Of a DNA stretch of 64,000 nt, positions 1-9,875 are shown piece after piece (position 1 is the first letter of the stretch; every line of letters starts with the position of its first letter). Under the pieces are notes generated by a model, which saw nothing but the letters and a program-made list of their open reading frames with translations, ran no database searches and was not told the DNA's origin. Origin of the DNA: Enterococcus sp. BWB1-3 (GTDB lineage Bacteria > Bacillota > Bacilli > Lactobacillales > Enterococcaceae); NCBI RefSeq assembly GCF_016745275.1, contig NZ_JADOEP010000002.1, forward strand, positions 217,409 through 281,408, in the 5' to 3' direction. The position numbers and the translations under genes were made by a program.

Positions 1-570
1 GCTTCAGGTAGTTTCAGGAAATTCATAAAGATTCAAGATAAATTTGAACTGTTCGAATACCAAAGCAACCAACGTCCCTTGCTATTAAAAGACATCTTGC
101 AAGAAATTGATTTATTAAACAATAAAGTTATTATTTTTCATCGGTATATATCCGATTTCGAAAAAATCAAAAATGTTCTACCTGAAAAATACTCAAAACT
201 ACACGGCAGAATGAAGCAGTCCGAAAAGAATGAAGAGCGTAAAAAGTTTGAGGAAAGTAACAACATCCTAGTCTCAACGTTACAATGCGGATCAACAGGC
301 TTGAATCTGCAAAATGCAAACTACATCATTTATTATAATCAATCATTTGATTATGGGATTCGGATGCAGAGCGAAGATCGCATTCATCGAATCGGTCAAA
401 CAAAAAATTGTCACATCATTGATATTTTAGCCGATGACACAATTGATTTGAAAGTGATGCGATCCATCAACAGAAAATCCTCCCTTGTGGACGATATCAA
501 AAGAGAATTGAAAAAAATAAGCGCAGATAGAGAGCGTTTTGAAATTGAAAAAAGAAAAATAATTTATTGA
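1..570 (+). CDS. SNF2-family helicase, C-terminal part (cut by window edge)
   Basis: The frame is open from the first base, so the N-terminal lobe lies outside the window. The visible 189 residues are the second RecA-like lobe of a SNF2/Rad54-type ATPase: a motif V block (STLQCGSTGLNLQ), the motif VI signature QSEDRIHRIGQ with its arginine finger, and a basic, probably helical tail. Family members translocate on duplex DNA using ATP. It is read towards the phage lysis genes and is followed after 20 bases by an unknown gene, so it belongs to neither the early nor the late phage operon. Its place at the lysis/attachment end suggests prophage cargo, perhaps defence; that role is inference. Confidence 0.85.
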   Translation, partial: ASGSFRKFIKIQDKFELFEYQSNQRPLLLKDILQEIDLLNNKVIIFHRYISDFEKIKNVLPEKYSKLHGRMKQSEKNEERKKFEESNNILVSTLQCGSTGLNLQNANYIIYYNQSFDYGIRMQSEDRIHRIGQTKNCHIIDILADDTIDLKVMRSINRKSSLVDDIKRELKKISADRERFEIEKRKIIY

Positions 571-590
571 TTTCCAGAGGGGGAAACGGA

Positions 591-1133
591 ATGAGTAAAA
601 ATATCGAAGAATTGGGAACCACCGCAAAAAGTATATACCAAGCTATCAAAGGCAGACAGATGCATCTGATACATGCTATAGTTTCAAGAAAAATAGATAC
701 AGTTGATTTAGATTCAGAAAGAACTTTTTATAAAAATATATTAGCGATTCCTGCATGTGCTAATAACTTAAAGAATACAGGAACTAAATTCAGCAAATCA
801 GAAGATTTCGAAATGACTTTTATTGAATTTGCGACTGTCACTCTTGAATCAATTATTAAAGCTATCGAATGGGAGTTAAAAGGCGAACCGAAGTTCAGCA
901 ATATTTCATTTGCCGGAATCGATAAAAAAGGCGAGCTATCGATCGGTTTAATCAGATTTGAAGTGGAAGCATTGAGGAAAATGAAAGATCTAGATTATAA
1001 CATTAACTTTCTTTCGTCCCCTATTTTAGTTCAAAATAGAGAACTCATAGAGGGGTTAAATTTCTTCGGTAAAAATAATGTTGCTCCTGATTTTGTAAAA
1101 GGTAATTTAGTAAGAGCTGAAGATATTAAATAA
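591..1133 (+). CDS. Unknown protein paired with the SNF2 helicase
   Basis: A 180-residue soluble protein that I do not recognise. I chose the ATG at 591 because a GAGGGGG ribosome binding site lies at 577-583; a TTG at 567 would overlap the helicase stop and lacks a site. It has no signal peptide or membrane segment and a mixed helix/strand composition. It lies 20 bases after the helicase on the same strand and ends just before a bidirectional terminator, so the two probably form one operon. A defence or modification partner of the helicase is possible, but nothing in the sequence proves it. Confidence 0.7.
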   Translation: MSKNIEELGTTAKSIYQAIKGRQMHLIHAIVSRKIDTVDLDSERTFYKNILAIPACANNLKNTGTKFSKSEDFEMTFIEFATVTLESIIKAIEWELKGEPKFSNISFAGIDKKGELSIGLIRFEVEALRKMKDLDYNINFLSSPILVQNRELIEGLNFFGKNNVAPDFVKGNLVRAEDIK

Positions 1134-1135
1134 GA

Positions 1136-1170
1136 AAAGCCCTGTCTCTCCATATTTGAGACAGGGCTTT
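1136..1170. terminator. Bidirectional intrinsic terminator
   Basis: A perfect 13-bp stem (1136-1148 with 1158-1170, arms AAAGCCCTGTCTC and its complement) with a 9-base loop. T-rich sequence follows on both strands. It separates the convergent SNF2 pair (+) and the phage late operon (-), ending both. Confidence 0.9.
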
Positions 1171-1173
1171 ATT

Positions 1174-1998
1174 TTATCCTTTTATCAAACGTTTCTTATC
1201 CCAAGCACTCAGCCAAACTTGACCGCCGTTCCGGAATTGAACAGATATCCAGTGATAGTTCCCACTGCCTTTTTGTGCCTGACTTACGATGTTCACATTG
1301 CTTTCAGGAATAACGAAATAGCTTCCTTTTTTTGTCACTTGATCCGCAAGAACTTTTCCGTTCTTATCTGTCAGCGTGATATCTGCACACGCTATGCCAT
1401 TCTGGGTCCAATCAAATTCAACAGGACACAAATAGTCACAACGAACTTGCCAAATACCATTTACAAATTTTAATTCATCAACTTGATAAACTTTGTTCCC
1501 AGATTTCTGACCAGTCCCTGTTGTAGTATTTGTTTCTCCCTCAGGAATGACTGCTTCTCCAGATCCGCTATATCTGTAAATCGTGACATAAGGTTTTCCA
1601 TTGTAGCTCCAAATAGTATCGTGATCATTGACTGTTATGCCGTTATAACCAAAATTGCAGTGAATCATTTGATCGTTAGAAGCTATGAATATTCCTGTAT
1701 GACCTGCAACACCACCGCTGGCACCACGTACACCCCAGATAAAGATATCACCGCGTTTCACAACATAATAACCTTTTGGATTTACAGCTACTTTCTTCCA
1801 TCTTGCCGCTTCCAGATGTCCGAAAAGAGAGTCTGTATTACCCATAACGCCGTCAGGAAGAAAACCACCAGCTCTCAATGCAAAATAAACCGCTGAACTG
1901 CAGTCGTAGCTATCTGGTCCTAAACGTCTGTTCATGGAATAAGTTACTTTTCCTTTCCGGTCATCCATCCATTTGATCATTGCCTCAAGATTCGCCAT
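1174..1998 (-). CDS. Phage endolysin, Amidase_5-type with C-terminal SH3-like domain
   Basis: 274 residues. Residues 1-145 match the bacteriophage peptidoglycan hydrolase family typified by the Pal amidase of phage Dp-1: RKGKVTYSMNRRLGPDSYDC followed by SS, with likely nucleophile Cys33 and His100 in GHTG. A linker (EGETNTTTGTGQKSG) leads to a C-terminal bacterial SH3-like wall-binding domain (about 165-274). It degrades the host wall at lysis. There is no signal peptide, so release needs the adjacent holin, whose gene overlaps this one by 14 bases. It is the last gene of the late operon. Confidence 0.93.
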   Translation of the reverse strand: MANLEAMIKWMDDRKGKVTYSMNRRLGPDSYDCSSAVYFALRAGGFLPDGVMGNTDSLFGHLEAARWKKVAVNPKGYYVVKRGDIFIWGVRGASGGVAGHTGIFIASNDQMIHCNFGYNGITVNDHDTIWSYNGKPYVTIYRYSGSGEAVIPEGETNTTTGTGQKSGNKVYQVDELKFVNGIWQVRCDYLCPVEFDWTQNGIACADITLTDKNGKVLADQVTKKGSYFVIPESNVNIVSQAQKGSGNYHWISVQFRNGGQVWLSAWDKKRLIKG

Positions 1999-2233
1999 CT
2001 TTTTTCAGCTCCTTTAAAGCTTCGTCTGCTTCGATCGCAACTTTGGTGAAACTATTGTTCTTCCACCAAGCTGCAGCAGTCGAACCGATAGTAAATATTA
2101 AAGACACAACTTGATAAACGTCATCCTCAACGATATTAAGCGTGCCTTTCCCCGCAACTGCTAAAATTTGATTCAATAAAGCTAAAATCAATACAACTGT
2201 TCGTGCGATTGTGCTTGCTGATACGTTTTTCAT
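1985..2233 (-). CDS. Phage holin (phi LC3 / Phage_holin_1 type)
   Basis: 82 residues with two hydrophobic segments (about 9-27 and 41-57) and a charged C-terminus, the layout of the phi LC3-type holin family. It forms the membrane lesion that lets the endolysin reach the wall. It overlaps the XhlA-like gene by ATGA (4 bases) and the endolysin by 14 bases, so the three are translationally coupled. The tail KELKKDGES is typical of small class II holins. Confidence 0.88.
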   Translation of the reverse strand: MKNVSASTIARTVVLILALLNQILAVAGKGTLNIVEDDVYQVVSLIFTIGSTAAAWWKNNSFTKVAIEADEALKELKKDGES

Positions 2234-2526
2234 ATGTCGTTCCCTCTTTCTATTCTTCTTGCAATCTCTGCAATGTTTTTAAATGCTGTCTTAAACTGTT
2301 CATCAACTGAAGTTTTTTGCTTCGTAAAATCAAGTCTCAGCCTGTTTAATTCTTGATGTAGAATTTTTCTATCGCTTTTACTTTCATCAAAGTTGGCATT
2401 CAAATCTTTTAACTGTTTTAAAATTGACTGCAGTGTTGAATACAACTTTGCGAAACTAAAAAATAGACCTGAGATAAATCCGACTAGTGCAATCCACTCA
2501 GTGACTGTAAAAAAACCTATTGTCAT
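2230..2526 (-). CDS. XhlA-like membrane protein with coiled coil
   Basis: 98 residues: one N-terminal membrane helix (about 9-30), then a long heptad-rich segment (KQLKDLNANFDESKSD onward). This matches hemolysin XhlA-type proteins found beside holins in Gram-positive phages, which assist or regulate lysis. It sits between the baseplate gene and the holin and overlaps the holin by 4 bases. Assignment is by architecture and position, not by a catalytic motif. Confidence 0.7.
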   Translation of the reverse strand: MTIGFFTVTEWIALVGFISGLFFSFAKLYSTLQSILKQLKDLNANFDESKSDRKILHQELNRLRLDFTKQKTSVDEQFKTAFKNIAEIARRIERGNDI

Positions 2527-2550
2527 AACTTCACCTGCTTTCTGCTTTTA

Positions 2551-3963
2551 TTAACTACTGATTTTTGTTACTGTATAGATTATTTTCATTGTTTGAGAAG
2601 GTGACTTTGTAATTGGACTAATATTATTAATAGTTGCCAGATAAGATTTCAGAATGGACGGCTGATAAATCGGCGAAGTATTTGAAATTGGTCTGCGCCA
2701 TAAATATGGAATTGGTGTATTGTTTGAAAACACCCCAGGTTTAGCCGAAGTCGCATTAGTAGTAGTGCCATGAACGGACATGATTCCTCGATCTTCTGGA
2801 TCAATAATCATTGAAAGATACTCTGCTCCGGACGAAAATCCGTACAGCTTATTATCAAAATTAAAGCCACTGCCATACGAAGACGCAGGTGAAATATCAG
2901 CTCTTTGTGACTCTACCTCAAGAATTTTGGTTTCACCAGAAGAAATTGAAACTTTACATACTCGATAAGCTGGACTCGCTGATGAAGTATATAAAATCAT
3001 GTAAATATAATCATCTTTCAAAAAGAATGGAAAGCCTGAACGGGAATTATGATTTAGCCCATTTGCTTCAATAACTTTGGTTTCCAAAATTTCCGCATTT
3101 TCTAAGTCAATGATTGCGTAATGGAAAACATCAGTAGAAGCACAATGGAGAGAATGTGCCTTTCCATCTCCAGCGCAATACCACCTTCTTGCCGTTTGTA
3201 AGGTAACATCACTATCATTGATTAATGATTTCTGTGCCACTAGTGTATTGCTTGCGTTTGTCAATGTTGTTCTTATTAGTGTGTCAGTCACGCCAATTTC
3301 TTCTGTTTTGTTATCATACTGATAAATATCAACTGCCCCACCCGGTACAGTAGTCCCGTTATTCGGTCCTTTCGCTGCATAAATTTTATCTCCTACTTCC
3401 AGAATTTCAAGCTCCGAGCTCGATAAATGTCCTCCATAAATTTGATTTGTATACAGTCGAAAAGGGCTACCAATTAATTCATTCGTTGCTAAAAATCTTG
3501 ATGTATCTCCTATTCCAAAATCACCGCCAGGAACCGAAGTAAGGCAAACACTCGAAATCGTGCCATTCGCTTGGTTTGTCGAAAAGTCCCACACAAATTT
3601 ATAGCCATTTGTAACAGCTTCGCTTTCTGAAGCATTGAAAGTTCCACGTTTCAGATTTTCCTCCGCATACTCCCCACCAGCGTGTCCTGTCAACCCTATT
3701 TGAGACAAAGGAGCTATTACATTATCGACATTCTCTTCTAATGCATCCTCGAATAACAACACTCCACCTAGTCCGCCAGAAACGAGAGGATTTATCCATT
3801 CAGATAAAATTGAAGTGGTTGTATCGATATCTTTAAAAAGTCCCATCGGTACATTCAGTAAATTTGGAATAGCATTCGTAAACATGTTCTTGCTACTGTA
3901 TGAGTCCACCATTCTTCCTTCTTTATCAAATAACTGAATCTCACATTTTCCATCTAATCTCAT
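2551..3963 (-). CDS. Phage baseplate / receptor-binding protein candidate
   Basis: 470 residues, mostly beta-rich. The N-terminal part (MRLDGKCEIQLFDKEGRMVD) looks like a structural attachment domain. The middle and C-terminal parts have repeated strand-rich units such as IYQYDNKTEE, YAIIDLENAE and VCKVSISSGE, suggesting a beta-propeller-like fold. It overlaps the upstream tail-tip gene by 4 bases and is the last structural gene before lysis, the usual place for a host-recognition protein. No enzymatic motif was seen. The receptor-binding role is inferred from position and composition. Confidence 0.6.
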   Translation of the reverse strand: MRLDGKCEIQLFDKEGRMVDSYSSKNMFTNAIPNLLNVPMGLFKDIDTTTSILSEWINPLVSGGLGGVLLFEDALEENVDNVIAPLSQIGLTGHAGGEYAEENLKRGTFNASESEAVTNGYKFVWDFSTNQANGTISSVCLTSVPGGDFGIGDTSRFLATNELIGSPFRLYTNQIYGGHLSSSELEILEVGDKIYAAKGPNNGTTVPGGAVDIYQYDNKTEEIGVTDTLIRTTLTNASNTLVAQKSLINDSDVTLQTARRWYCAGDGKAHSLHCASTDVFHYAIIDLENAEILETKVIEANGLNHNSRSGFPFFLKDDYIYMILYTSSASPAYRVCKVSISSGETKILEVESQRADISPASSYGSGFNFDNKLYGFSSGAEYLSMIIDPEDRGIMSVHGTTTNATSAKPGVFSNNTPIPYLWRRPISNTSPIYQPSILKSYLATINNISPITKSPSQTMKIIYTVTKISS

Positions 3964-5774
3964 TGATCTGTTCCTCCTTCTATATCTTCATTTAATTCTG
4001 CTAATCGCAACGGATTTGATTGCAGGCTAAAATCATACTCTGAATAAATATAATGCGTATCCTGTATCAGTAGTCGTTCTTCCTGTCTACTCAACTGCAA
4101 AGCTTTTGTTTCTAAATTAAAACTTTGATATTCGTCATTAAGATCGATTTGAACAGGAGATTGTATATCCATGCTTATCTCTGCATCCAATTCAGACAAT
4201 TTAAATCCTAGGCTCTCAAGTTTAAATCCTGAATGGAAATCACTCACTGTAATAATGCCATCCCAATCAGCTTTTTCAGCATACAAACCTTGACCATTAA
4301 TTGTAGCTTGAATCTCTTGAGACAAAATTTTTCCAGAACAATTCGATTTCATAACTGTTGTAAACAAGTAACTTCTATTTTCAAATACTTGAATCGGCAA
4401 ATATAAATGAACGATATGTCGTCCCTTAGTCACAGATTGTTTTGGATAGATAAACAAGACTTCTACATTGTTCACGTAGTAGGTGAATTCCAATATCGCT
4501 TCCGGATTGTCTTCGAATATTTCTACATTTACTGTTGCATGGAAAAAGGCAAATGTATCGACAGAAGAACTAAAAAGAATCGTAATGACTTCTTCTTTAA
4601 AATCATTTCCAAACAGAATATCAGTCAAATTCTCATAGTTATAATAATAGTTTGTCAGTTGGATTACCTGACTTGGTGACAGTGTTGTATTATCATTACT
4701 GCCAGCTTTGACTGCAGGATTTTTACCTACTGACTTCAACTCATGATAACCACGATATTTCCACGTCGAATGAGTAAGCATTCCGCCAATCGGTTGGCTG
4801 GCTACCCCGTTTGTATATTCAATCCAGTCACCTGGCTGCAATGCCGGATCTCCTACAAAGCTGACATCAGAAGGAATATAGCGAACTTGAGAAATTTCGT
4901 TTAAAATGTTGTCTAATCGCTGCTGCTGAAAAGCTTCAGTTCCTTGGACAAATAAAGGATTCTCTAGGATTAAATTATTTCCTAAAATACCGCTTTTCTC
5001 GCTAGTCAACACTCGCTCATCAATCTGAATTTGAACAGAAGAAATGCCCGTTTCATAATCGGATATCTTTGTACTAATCCGACTATCCGTGTCAATTCGC
5101 TTCACAATTTCCTGAAAGGGTATTTTGATTAATCTCAAACGACCGTCACGCTCAAATAAAGCAAAGCAGCTTAATAGTTGCGCTAAATAGCCGACCAGAT
5201 CCCGATAACTTGTCAATGCTTCAAAGGAAGATGGTACCATCACGATATCTGATGAATTAACGAAGGTCTGGAGTTCCACCGCTGTATTGGCTAACTCCAG
5301 ACCTGTTTCATCACATATATTTTTAAGCAACTCATAAACCGTTCCCGAAGTCGCTCTGTCCTCTCTGATTCCATTCAACGCTAACATGTTGTCATAACAG
5401 ACAAGACTTGTCGTAGCATACATTTTTTCAGGCTCTACTACATGGAAAACACCTAAAGGCACATCTTCCCATTCATCCGTGTCCTCATTAATCAACAAAG
5501 AAAAAATTGGTAAAATTTTTGCTTGATCAAATTGAATAGAATCTGAAAAAGTACTGTTAATAAAAGTAATCTTGAACTCACTCATATATACATTTCCAAT
5601 TTCAATATCCAGACCAGAAACAGCCTGCTCTGACAGACTGACACTCCCCGTCAGTACGTTTGAATCGTCAAAAGTGATTCGTGTACCACTTGCAAGAATA
5701 ATCTCTCCAGAAAGCTGTACGGTACGAGTATGAGCATTTATCGCTTTTTTATAGTCTTCACTTACTGCATACAT
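3960..5774 (-). CDS. Phage tail-tip / baseplate hub protein
   Basis: 604 residues directly downstream of the tape measure and a small tail protein. The N-terminal 350 residues resemble hub/tail-endopeptidase-like proteins of siphoviruses: SGEIILASGTRITFDDSN, then VPLGVFHV, a segment common in such hubs, then FALFERDGRLRLIKI. The rest is beta-rich and may bind the receptor-binding protein. No peptidase motif was found. It overlaps the next gene by 4 bases (stop/start ATGA). Confidence 0.7.
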   Translation of the reverse strand: MYAVSEDYKKAINAHTRTVQLSGEIILASGTRITFDDSNVLTGSVSLSEQAVSGLDIEIGNVYMSEFKITFINSTFSDSIQFDQAKILPIFSLLINEDTDEWEDVPLGVFHVVEPEKMYATTSLVCYDNMLALNGIREDRATSGTVYELLKNICDETGLELANTAVELQTFVNSSDIVMVPSSFEALTSYRDLVGYLAQLLSCFALFERDGRLRLIKIPFQEIVKRIDTDSRISTKISDYETGISSVQIQIDERVLTSEKSGILGNNLILENPLFVQGTEAFQQQRLDNILNEISQVRYIPSDVSFVGDPALQPGDWIEYTNGVASQPIGGMLTHSTWKYRGYHELKSVGKNPAVKAGSNDNTTLSPSQVIQLTNYYYNYENLTDILFGNDFKEEVITILFSSSVDTFAFFHATVNVEIFEDNPEAILEFTYYVNNVEVLFIYPKQSVTKGRHIVHLYLPIQVFENRSYLFTTVMKSNCSGKILSQEIQATINGQGLYAEKADWDGIITVSDFHSGFKLESLGFKLSELDAEISMDIQSPVQIDLNDEYQSFNLETKALQLSRQEERLLIQDTHYIYSEYDFSLQSNPLRLAELNEDIEGGTDQ

Positions 5775-5786
5775 CTACTCAGCCCC

Positions 5787-6140
5787 CTAATACTCAACTA
5801 ATGAAAAAGAAACATCCCAAAGTGGTGCTGAGAGTGTTCGCCTATGCTGAACAATTGCCATCTTCCTATCGCCTGCATACATCGTTGCCACCCTATCACT
5901 TCCAGTCTGAGGATCTAAAAAAGTAACTGAGACTGCTGCCGGAGAGACTGCTGCAAGAATGGCACGAGCGTTCTGTTCGTTCACCCGCCAACCAATAGAA
6001 ATTTTCCGAGTTCCTGCCCGGATGCGGTCACGATGCAACACGCCGGACTCGCTTCGAGTTGTATTTTCTGAGTCAATATCTGCCTCACTAACTTCGTACG
6101 TCCGGGGAGTTGCCATAGTGACTCCATTTATTTTTATCAC
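5787..6140 (-). CDS. Small phage tail protein (DUF6711-like)
   Basis: 117 residues starting at GTG with an AAGGTG-type ribosome binding site. The start MIKING followed by TPRTYEVSEADID and the arginine-rich middle resemble a small tail protein family found just after tape measure genes in Listeria, Enterococcus and Streptococcus phages; I recall it as DUF6711. It probably sits at the tail tip, between tape measure and hub. An internal ATG at 6116 also has a weak site, but the conserved MIKING start favours 6140. Confidence 0.65.
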   Translation of the reverse strand: MIKINGVTMATPRTYEVSEADIDSENTTRSESGVLHRDRIRAGTRKISIGWRVNEQNARAILAAVSPAAVSVTFLDPQTGSDRVATMYAGDRKMAIVQHRRTLSAPLWDVSFSLVEY

Positions 6141-6158
6141 GTTTCCGACACCTTCTTT

Positions 6159-9100
6159 CTATTTATTGCTCCTTAGTCGTCTCCGGTCCTCTGTTGTTAA
6201 TAGAATCTGTTCCAATGGGTCAGTGCCGATGCTAACCGGAATAATAATATCCCCAGTTGTATCTTGAATATTCGCTTCCTGGAAACCTAGAAGAATAGCC
6301 TCAACAATGGACGATTTTAGACTTTCTATAGAAAAGGTTTGATCTGAAACAGTCCCGGCAAAGCTCGGCATTGGACTACTCAAAGCATCCGGCATAATGA
6401 TTTCTGAGAAGCTGCCCATGGTGCTTGCGATTCCAGCACCGATTCCACCCAAGACTTGAGCATTCAACGGAAGAACCGCCTCAGGTCCTGCTTCTCCACC
6501 GACAAGATTTTCATTGCCGTTTTTTCCAAATAAAGTAGCACGAGTTAGAATACCACCTTTAGCCAAATACTTCACTTTCGGAATGTCAAATCCAAATTTC
6601 TTTCCACCGAAACCTGGTACCCATTTAGGTATATCAATGTTAATACTATTTAATGCATCGACCATTATGTTGATTAAGTTGATAATTGCGTTTATTGGCG
6701 CTTTGGCTAAAGCAACTAACCCATCAAAAATCCCTCCGAATATATCAGAAACACCTTGCCAGACTCGTTGCCAGTCTCCTGTAAATACACCAGCAACAAA
6801 ATTAATGATTCCCTCGAATATTCGTTTTATACTATTCCAGATATTTTCAACGTTACGGAAAAAGGCGTTCAGTATATTACCAAACACTCCAAACGATTTG
6901 GTCCAATCAGTTGCAAAAATTCCAGTAAGAAACTGAGTGAATTTGCTAAAAACATCTTGAATATTAGACCAAATGCCTGAGGCTATTCGTTGCAATCTCT
7001 CCCATAAATCTGAGAGAAACTCCGAAATACTATTCCAGATTTCTTCTGTTTTCGCTTTCACATCTTCCCATTTTTCACCGATCCACTTCCCAAGTTCTTC
7101 TGCCTTCTCTTTTACAGAATCCCAATTTCTAGCAAGCAAAACTCCTGCTGCAATAATTAAACCTATGGCAGCAATAGCAATTCCAATAGGAGACGTTAAG
7201 AATGCAATCGCTCCAGTTAATAAGGTACTGACTCCTGTTGCAATTCCCGCTACGGCATTCCATATAGAAACAGCGGCAGAAACCAATCCCCAAGCAGTTG
7301 CAAATGAGCCCAAAATAATCACGAATGCCTCAACAATTGCTTGATGCTCTCTAATCCAATTACCAATAGATTCTAAGGATTTCGAGAGTGTTTCAAGTAC
7401 ACTGATGATTACCCCGCCGGTCCACTCAGCAAGAGGTTGTAAGAAACTATCCCACAGCCATGAAAACAAAGGCTGTAAAGTCTCAATAGTGTCATTAAGC
7501 ACACCCAGAACACTGCTTAAAAGATCCAGAAAAGCAGGGATAAAATCTTCTATGGTGTAACTTGTTAATGGCAACAACACATTTTCGTAGAACCAAACCA
7601 AGCCATCTCCAATTTTTTGTGTCAATGGCTGAATGGCTTTCAAAAGTTTATCAATTGATTTCAGTAATGGAGTAAAATCTAACTCTTTTGCCCAATCTGC
7701 AGTTGCTTTTGTGATTTTGTTCAATGTACCTAGAATGGTTTCAATAATTCCTAGAATGCCAGACATGATACTTGTTCCGACATCACCCTCTTCCCATGCC
7801 TTTGCAAATTGACCTGCCAGATTCCTGATAACATTAAAAATATTTGTAAAAATATCTAGCAAATGAGCTGCTATTCGTTCGCCTGTTCCGTCATTCCACG
7901 CGTCACGAAAAGAAATTGTAATTTTTTCTAGTAAGTCTAAAATACTGATAAACATTTCGAAAATAGAACGAATCAAGTCCGTTCCACGTCCATCATCTAC
8001 CCAGGCATTTTTGAAAGCTCCTGCTACATCGCCTATTACACCTAAAAGTTCTGCAAATAAGGAAAGAAGTTTTTCAATCAATAATTGTCCAGTTCCATCT
8101 GTCCAAACTTCCATAAAACTTCTGCCGATCTCTTTATTCAAACCTATTATTTCACGTAGACTATATTTAAAAGCATTCATCACTTTCTTACCTTGTTTAT
8201 CCCAAGCCTTGCGGATAGGATCGAACAACTGAGACATGATCTCCTTGAATTTATTCGCAAAATCGGTTAACCAAGCAGGTGTTTCAGGCTCTTCTACATC
8301 CCAATCTAAACCACCAGTTCCGGCTTGATCATCATCACTGTTGAAAGATAACGTGTTAATTTCATCAAATCCAGCCAGCTGTTGTTGCAATTTCTTCGCA
8401 GTATTTTTTGCATCATCCATATCGTCAATCGCATTCTGCAGATCTTCTGCGCCTTTTTTTGCAAATGAATAGGTTGTCCCGAAAAGTGTTGCGATAAATG
8501 AAGCAATATAGCCAGTTACTTTAACCAGCGTGCTCATTAGCGCATTAATGGCTGGTAGTACAGCACTGTATATTGGATAGAACGCAGTCGCCATATTGAC
8601 CTTAAGTTGATTCAGACTCGCTGCAAACTGTTCGTTTGTTTTCAATGCTTTAGTTAGGTAACTGCCAAATGTGGTGATACTTTTATAGATCAGACCAAAA
8701 ACAATTAAACGTCGAGTAATGCTTTTAAGAGCTGAATTGATCGTGCCCATGCTTTTGCTTGATTTCTTTGACCCTTTATCCACACTTCTGAAAAATCGAT
8801 TAGAAGAGTGGATCGCTTGCCCGAATCCTCTCCTGACCCGCCTGATGCCATGTGCAATGACATTAGAAGTTCGATTCCAGATGGCACCCCATCTACTCAC
8901 TTTTGCGGTATCATTGTTGACGTTATCGCCTAAAGACTGAACCCCTAGTCGTGCGTTTCCGGTTTGTATTGAGGATTCGTTAAGATTTGTATTAAGAGAG
9001 CCTAATGCTTCTCTTAACGCTGCCGTGCGGTCCTCTGTTTGCGCCTGTGCTCGTTGCAATGCATCACTTTCAGAAATGAGGCTTTGCATTTGAACTTCTA

Positions 9101-9845
9101 CTTTTTTCAGTTCATCCCTAGTTTTCAAAGATGCAGGTGAATCCCCAAGTTGGAAGCCTGTATCAAAAGAACCTGATACCGGAACCAATTGTTCTTTGTA
9201 TGTTTCGTTCAATTGGTTTAACTTTGCTCTAAACTGCTCGATTTTAGCCTCATTTTTATCCATTTTCTTCGCTATATTCTCCAAGGCTTTTGGTGATTCG
9301 TTAAACTCATTGGTCAAATCCTTCGCCAGTTTTTTTGCTTGATCATGGTACTTGATCATAGAAGCATAAGCACTGGCGATTTGGTTATCATACTTTATTT
9401 CAGATTGAGTATCGCCAATGGTAGCTGATTCCTGTTTCTGCAATTTCAAAAAACTTAATGAGTCCTGCTTCGCTTGAGCCTGTCGAATCTTTGCGTTGAT
9501 TTCATTCACAGTAGATTCAATCTCTTTAATTGCTCCTTTGCGACCATTACCCAGACCGCTCGCCAAATTCTTACTAGCTTTTTCACCAGCCTTGCCGAAT
9601 AGCTCCTCAAAACGTTTCATCTGGTTTTCTGACTGTTTATTCATTTTGTCGAACTGATCCGATAATTTTTGTGTCACCCGGTCAATATCTAGATTTGATT
9701 CCACTTTGTCCATGGTCCGGCCAGTAACCTGTTCAATTTTGTTCACTGCTGACTCTAATCGAGGGAGGTATTTATCCAAATTTTGCTGCAGTTTATCAAA
9801 GTTTGCCTCAATGATAATCTGCAGAGTTTCCAACTCAATAGCCAT
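6159..9845 (-). CDS. Phage tail tape measure protein
   Basis: 1228 residues, the longest gene here, between the tail chaperones and tail-tip genes. The N-terminal third is coiled coil. Next come several degenerate repeats of a roughly 55-residue unit around AWxDGxG (SFMEVWTDGTG, AFKNAWVDDGRG, SFRDAWNDGTG, KAWEEGDVG). Then follow hydrophobic helices (AFVIILGSFATAWGLVSAAV, SPIGIAIAAIGLIIAAGVLL) and a glycine-rich C-terminus. Family members set tail length and aid DNA entry; about 1.2 kb of residues implies a long siphovirus tail. I chose the ATG at 9845, which has GGAGGTG at ideal spacing, rather than the GTG two codons upstream. Confidence 0.95.
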   Translation of the reverse strand: MAIELETLQIIIEANFDKLQQNLDKYLPRLESAVNKIEQVTGRTMDKVESNLDIDRVTQKLSDQFDKMNKQSENQMKRFEELFGKAGEKASKNLASGLGNGRKGAIKEIESTVNEINAKIRQAQAKQDSLSFLKLQKQESATIGDTQSEIKYDNQIASAYASMIKYHDQAKKLAKDLTNEFNESPKALENIAKKMDKNEAKIEQFRAKLNQLNETYKEQLVPVSGSFDTGFQLGDSPASLKTRDELKKVEVQMQSLISESDALQRAQAQTEDRTAALREALGSLNTNLNESSIQTGNARLGVQSLGDNVNNDTAKVSRWGAIWNRTSNVIAHGIRRVRRGFGQAIHSSNRFFRSVDKGSKKSSKSMGTINSALKSITRRLIVFGLIYKSITTFGSYLTKALKTNEQFAASLNQLKVNMATAFYPIYSAVLPAINALMSTLVKVTGYIASFIATLFGTTYSFAKKGAEDLQNAIDDMDDAKNTAKKLQQQLAGFDEINTLSFNSDDDQAGTGGLDWDVEEPETPAWLTDFANKFKEIMSQLFDPIRKAWDKQGKKVMNAFKYSLREIIGLNKEIGRSFMEVWTDGTGQLLIEKLLSLFAELLGVIGDVAGAFKNAWVDDGRGTDLIRSIFEMFISILDLLEKITISFRDAWNDGTGERIAAHLLDIFTNIFNVIRNLAGQFAKAWEEGDVGTSIMSGILGIIETILGTLNKITKATADWAKELDFTPLLKSIDKLLKAIQPLTQKIGDGLVWFYENVLLPLTSYTIEDFIPAFLDLLSSVLGVLNDTIETLQPLFSWLWDSFLQPLAEWTGGVIISVLETLSKSLESIGNWIREHQAIVEAFVIILGSFATAWGLVSAAVSIWNAVAGIATGVSTLLTGAIAFLTSPIGIAIAAIGLIIAAGVLLARNWDSVKEKAEELGKWIGEKWEDVKAKTEEIWNSISEFLSDLWERLQRIASGIWSNIQDVFSKFTQFLTGIFATDWTKSFGVFGNILNAFFRNVENIWNSIKRIFEGIINFVAGVFTGDWQRVWQGVSDIFGGIFDGLVALAKAPINAIINLINIMVDALNSINIDIPKWVPGFGGKKFGFDIPKVKYLAKGGILTRATLFGKNGNENLVGGEAGPEAVLPLNAQVLGGIGAGIASTMGSFSEIIMPDALSSPMPSFAGTVSDQTFSIESLKSSIVEAILLGFQEANIQDTTGDIIIPVSIGTDPLEQILLTTEDRRRLRSNK

Positions 9846-9875
9846 TATCACACCTCCATTCTTTTTATGTATGGA

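Noticed and set aside
1156..1896. Plus-strand genes opposite the endolysin
   Set aside because: They shadow the well-supported endolysin and have no sites or family features.
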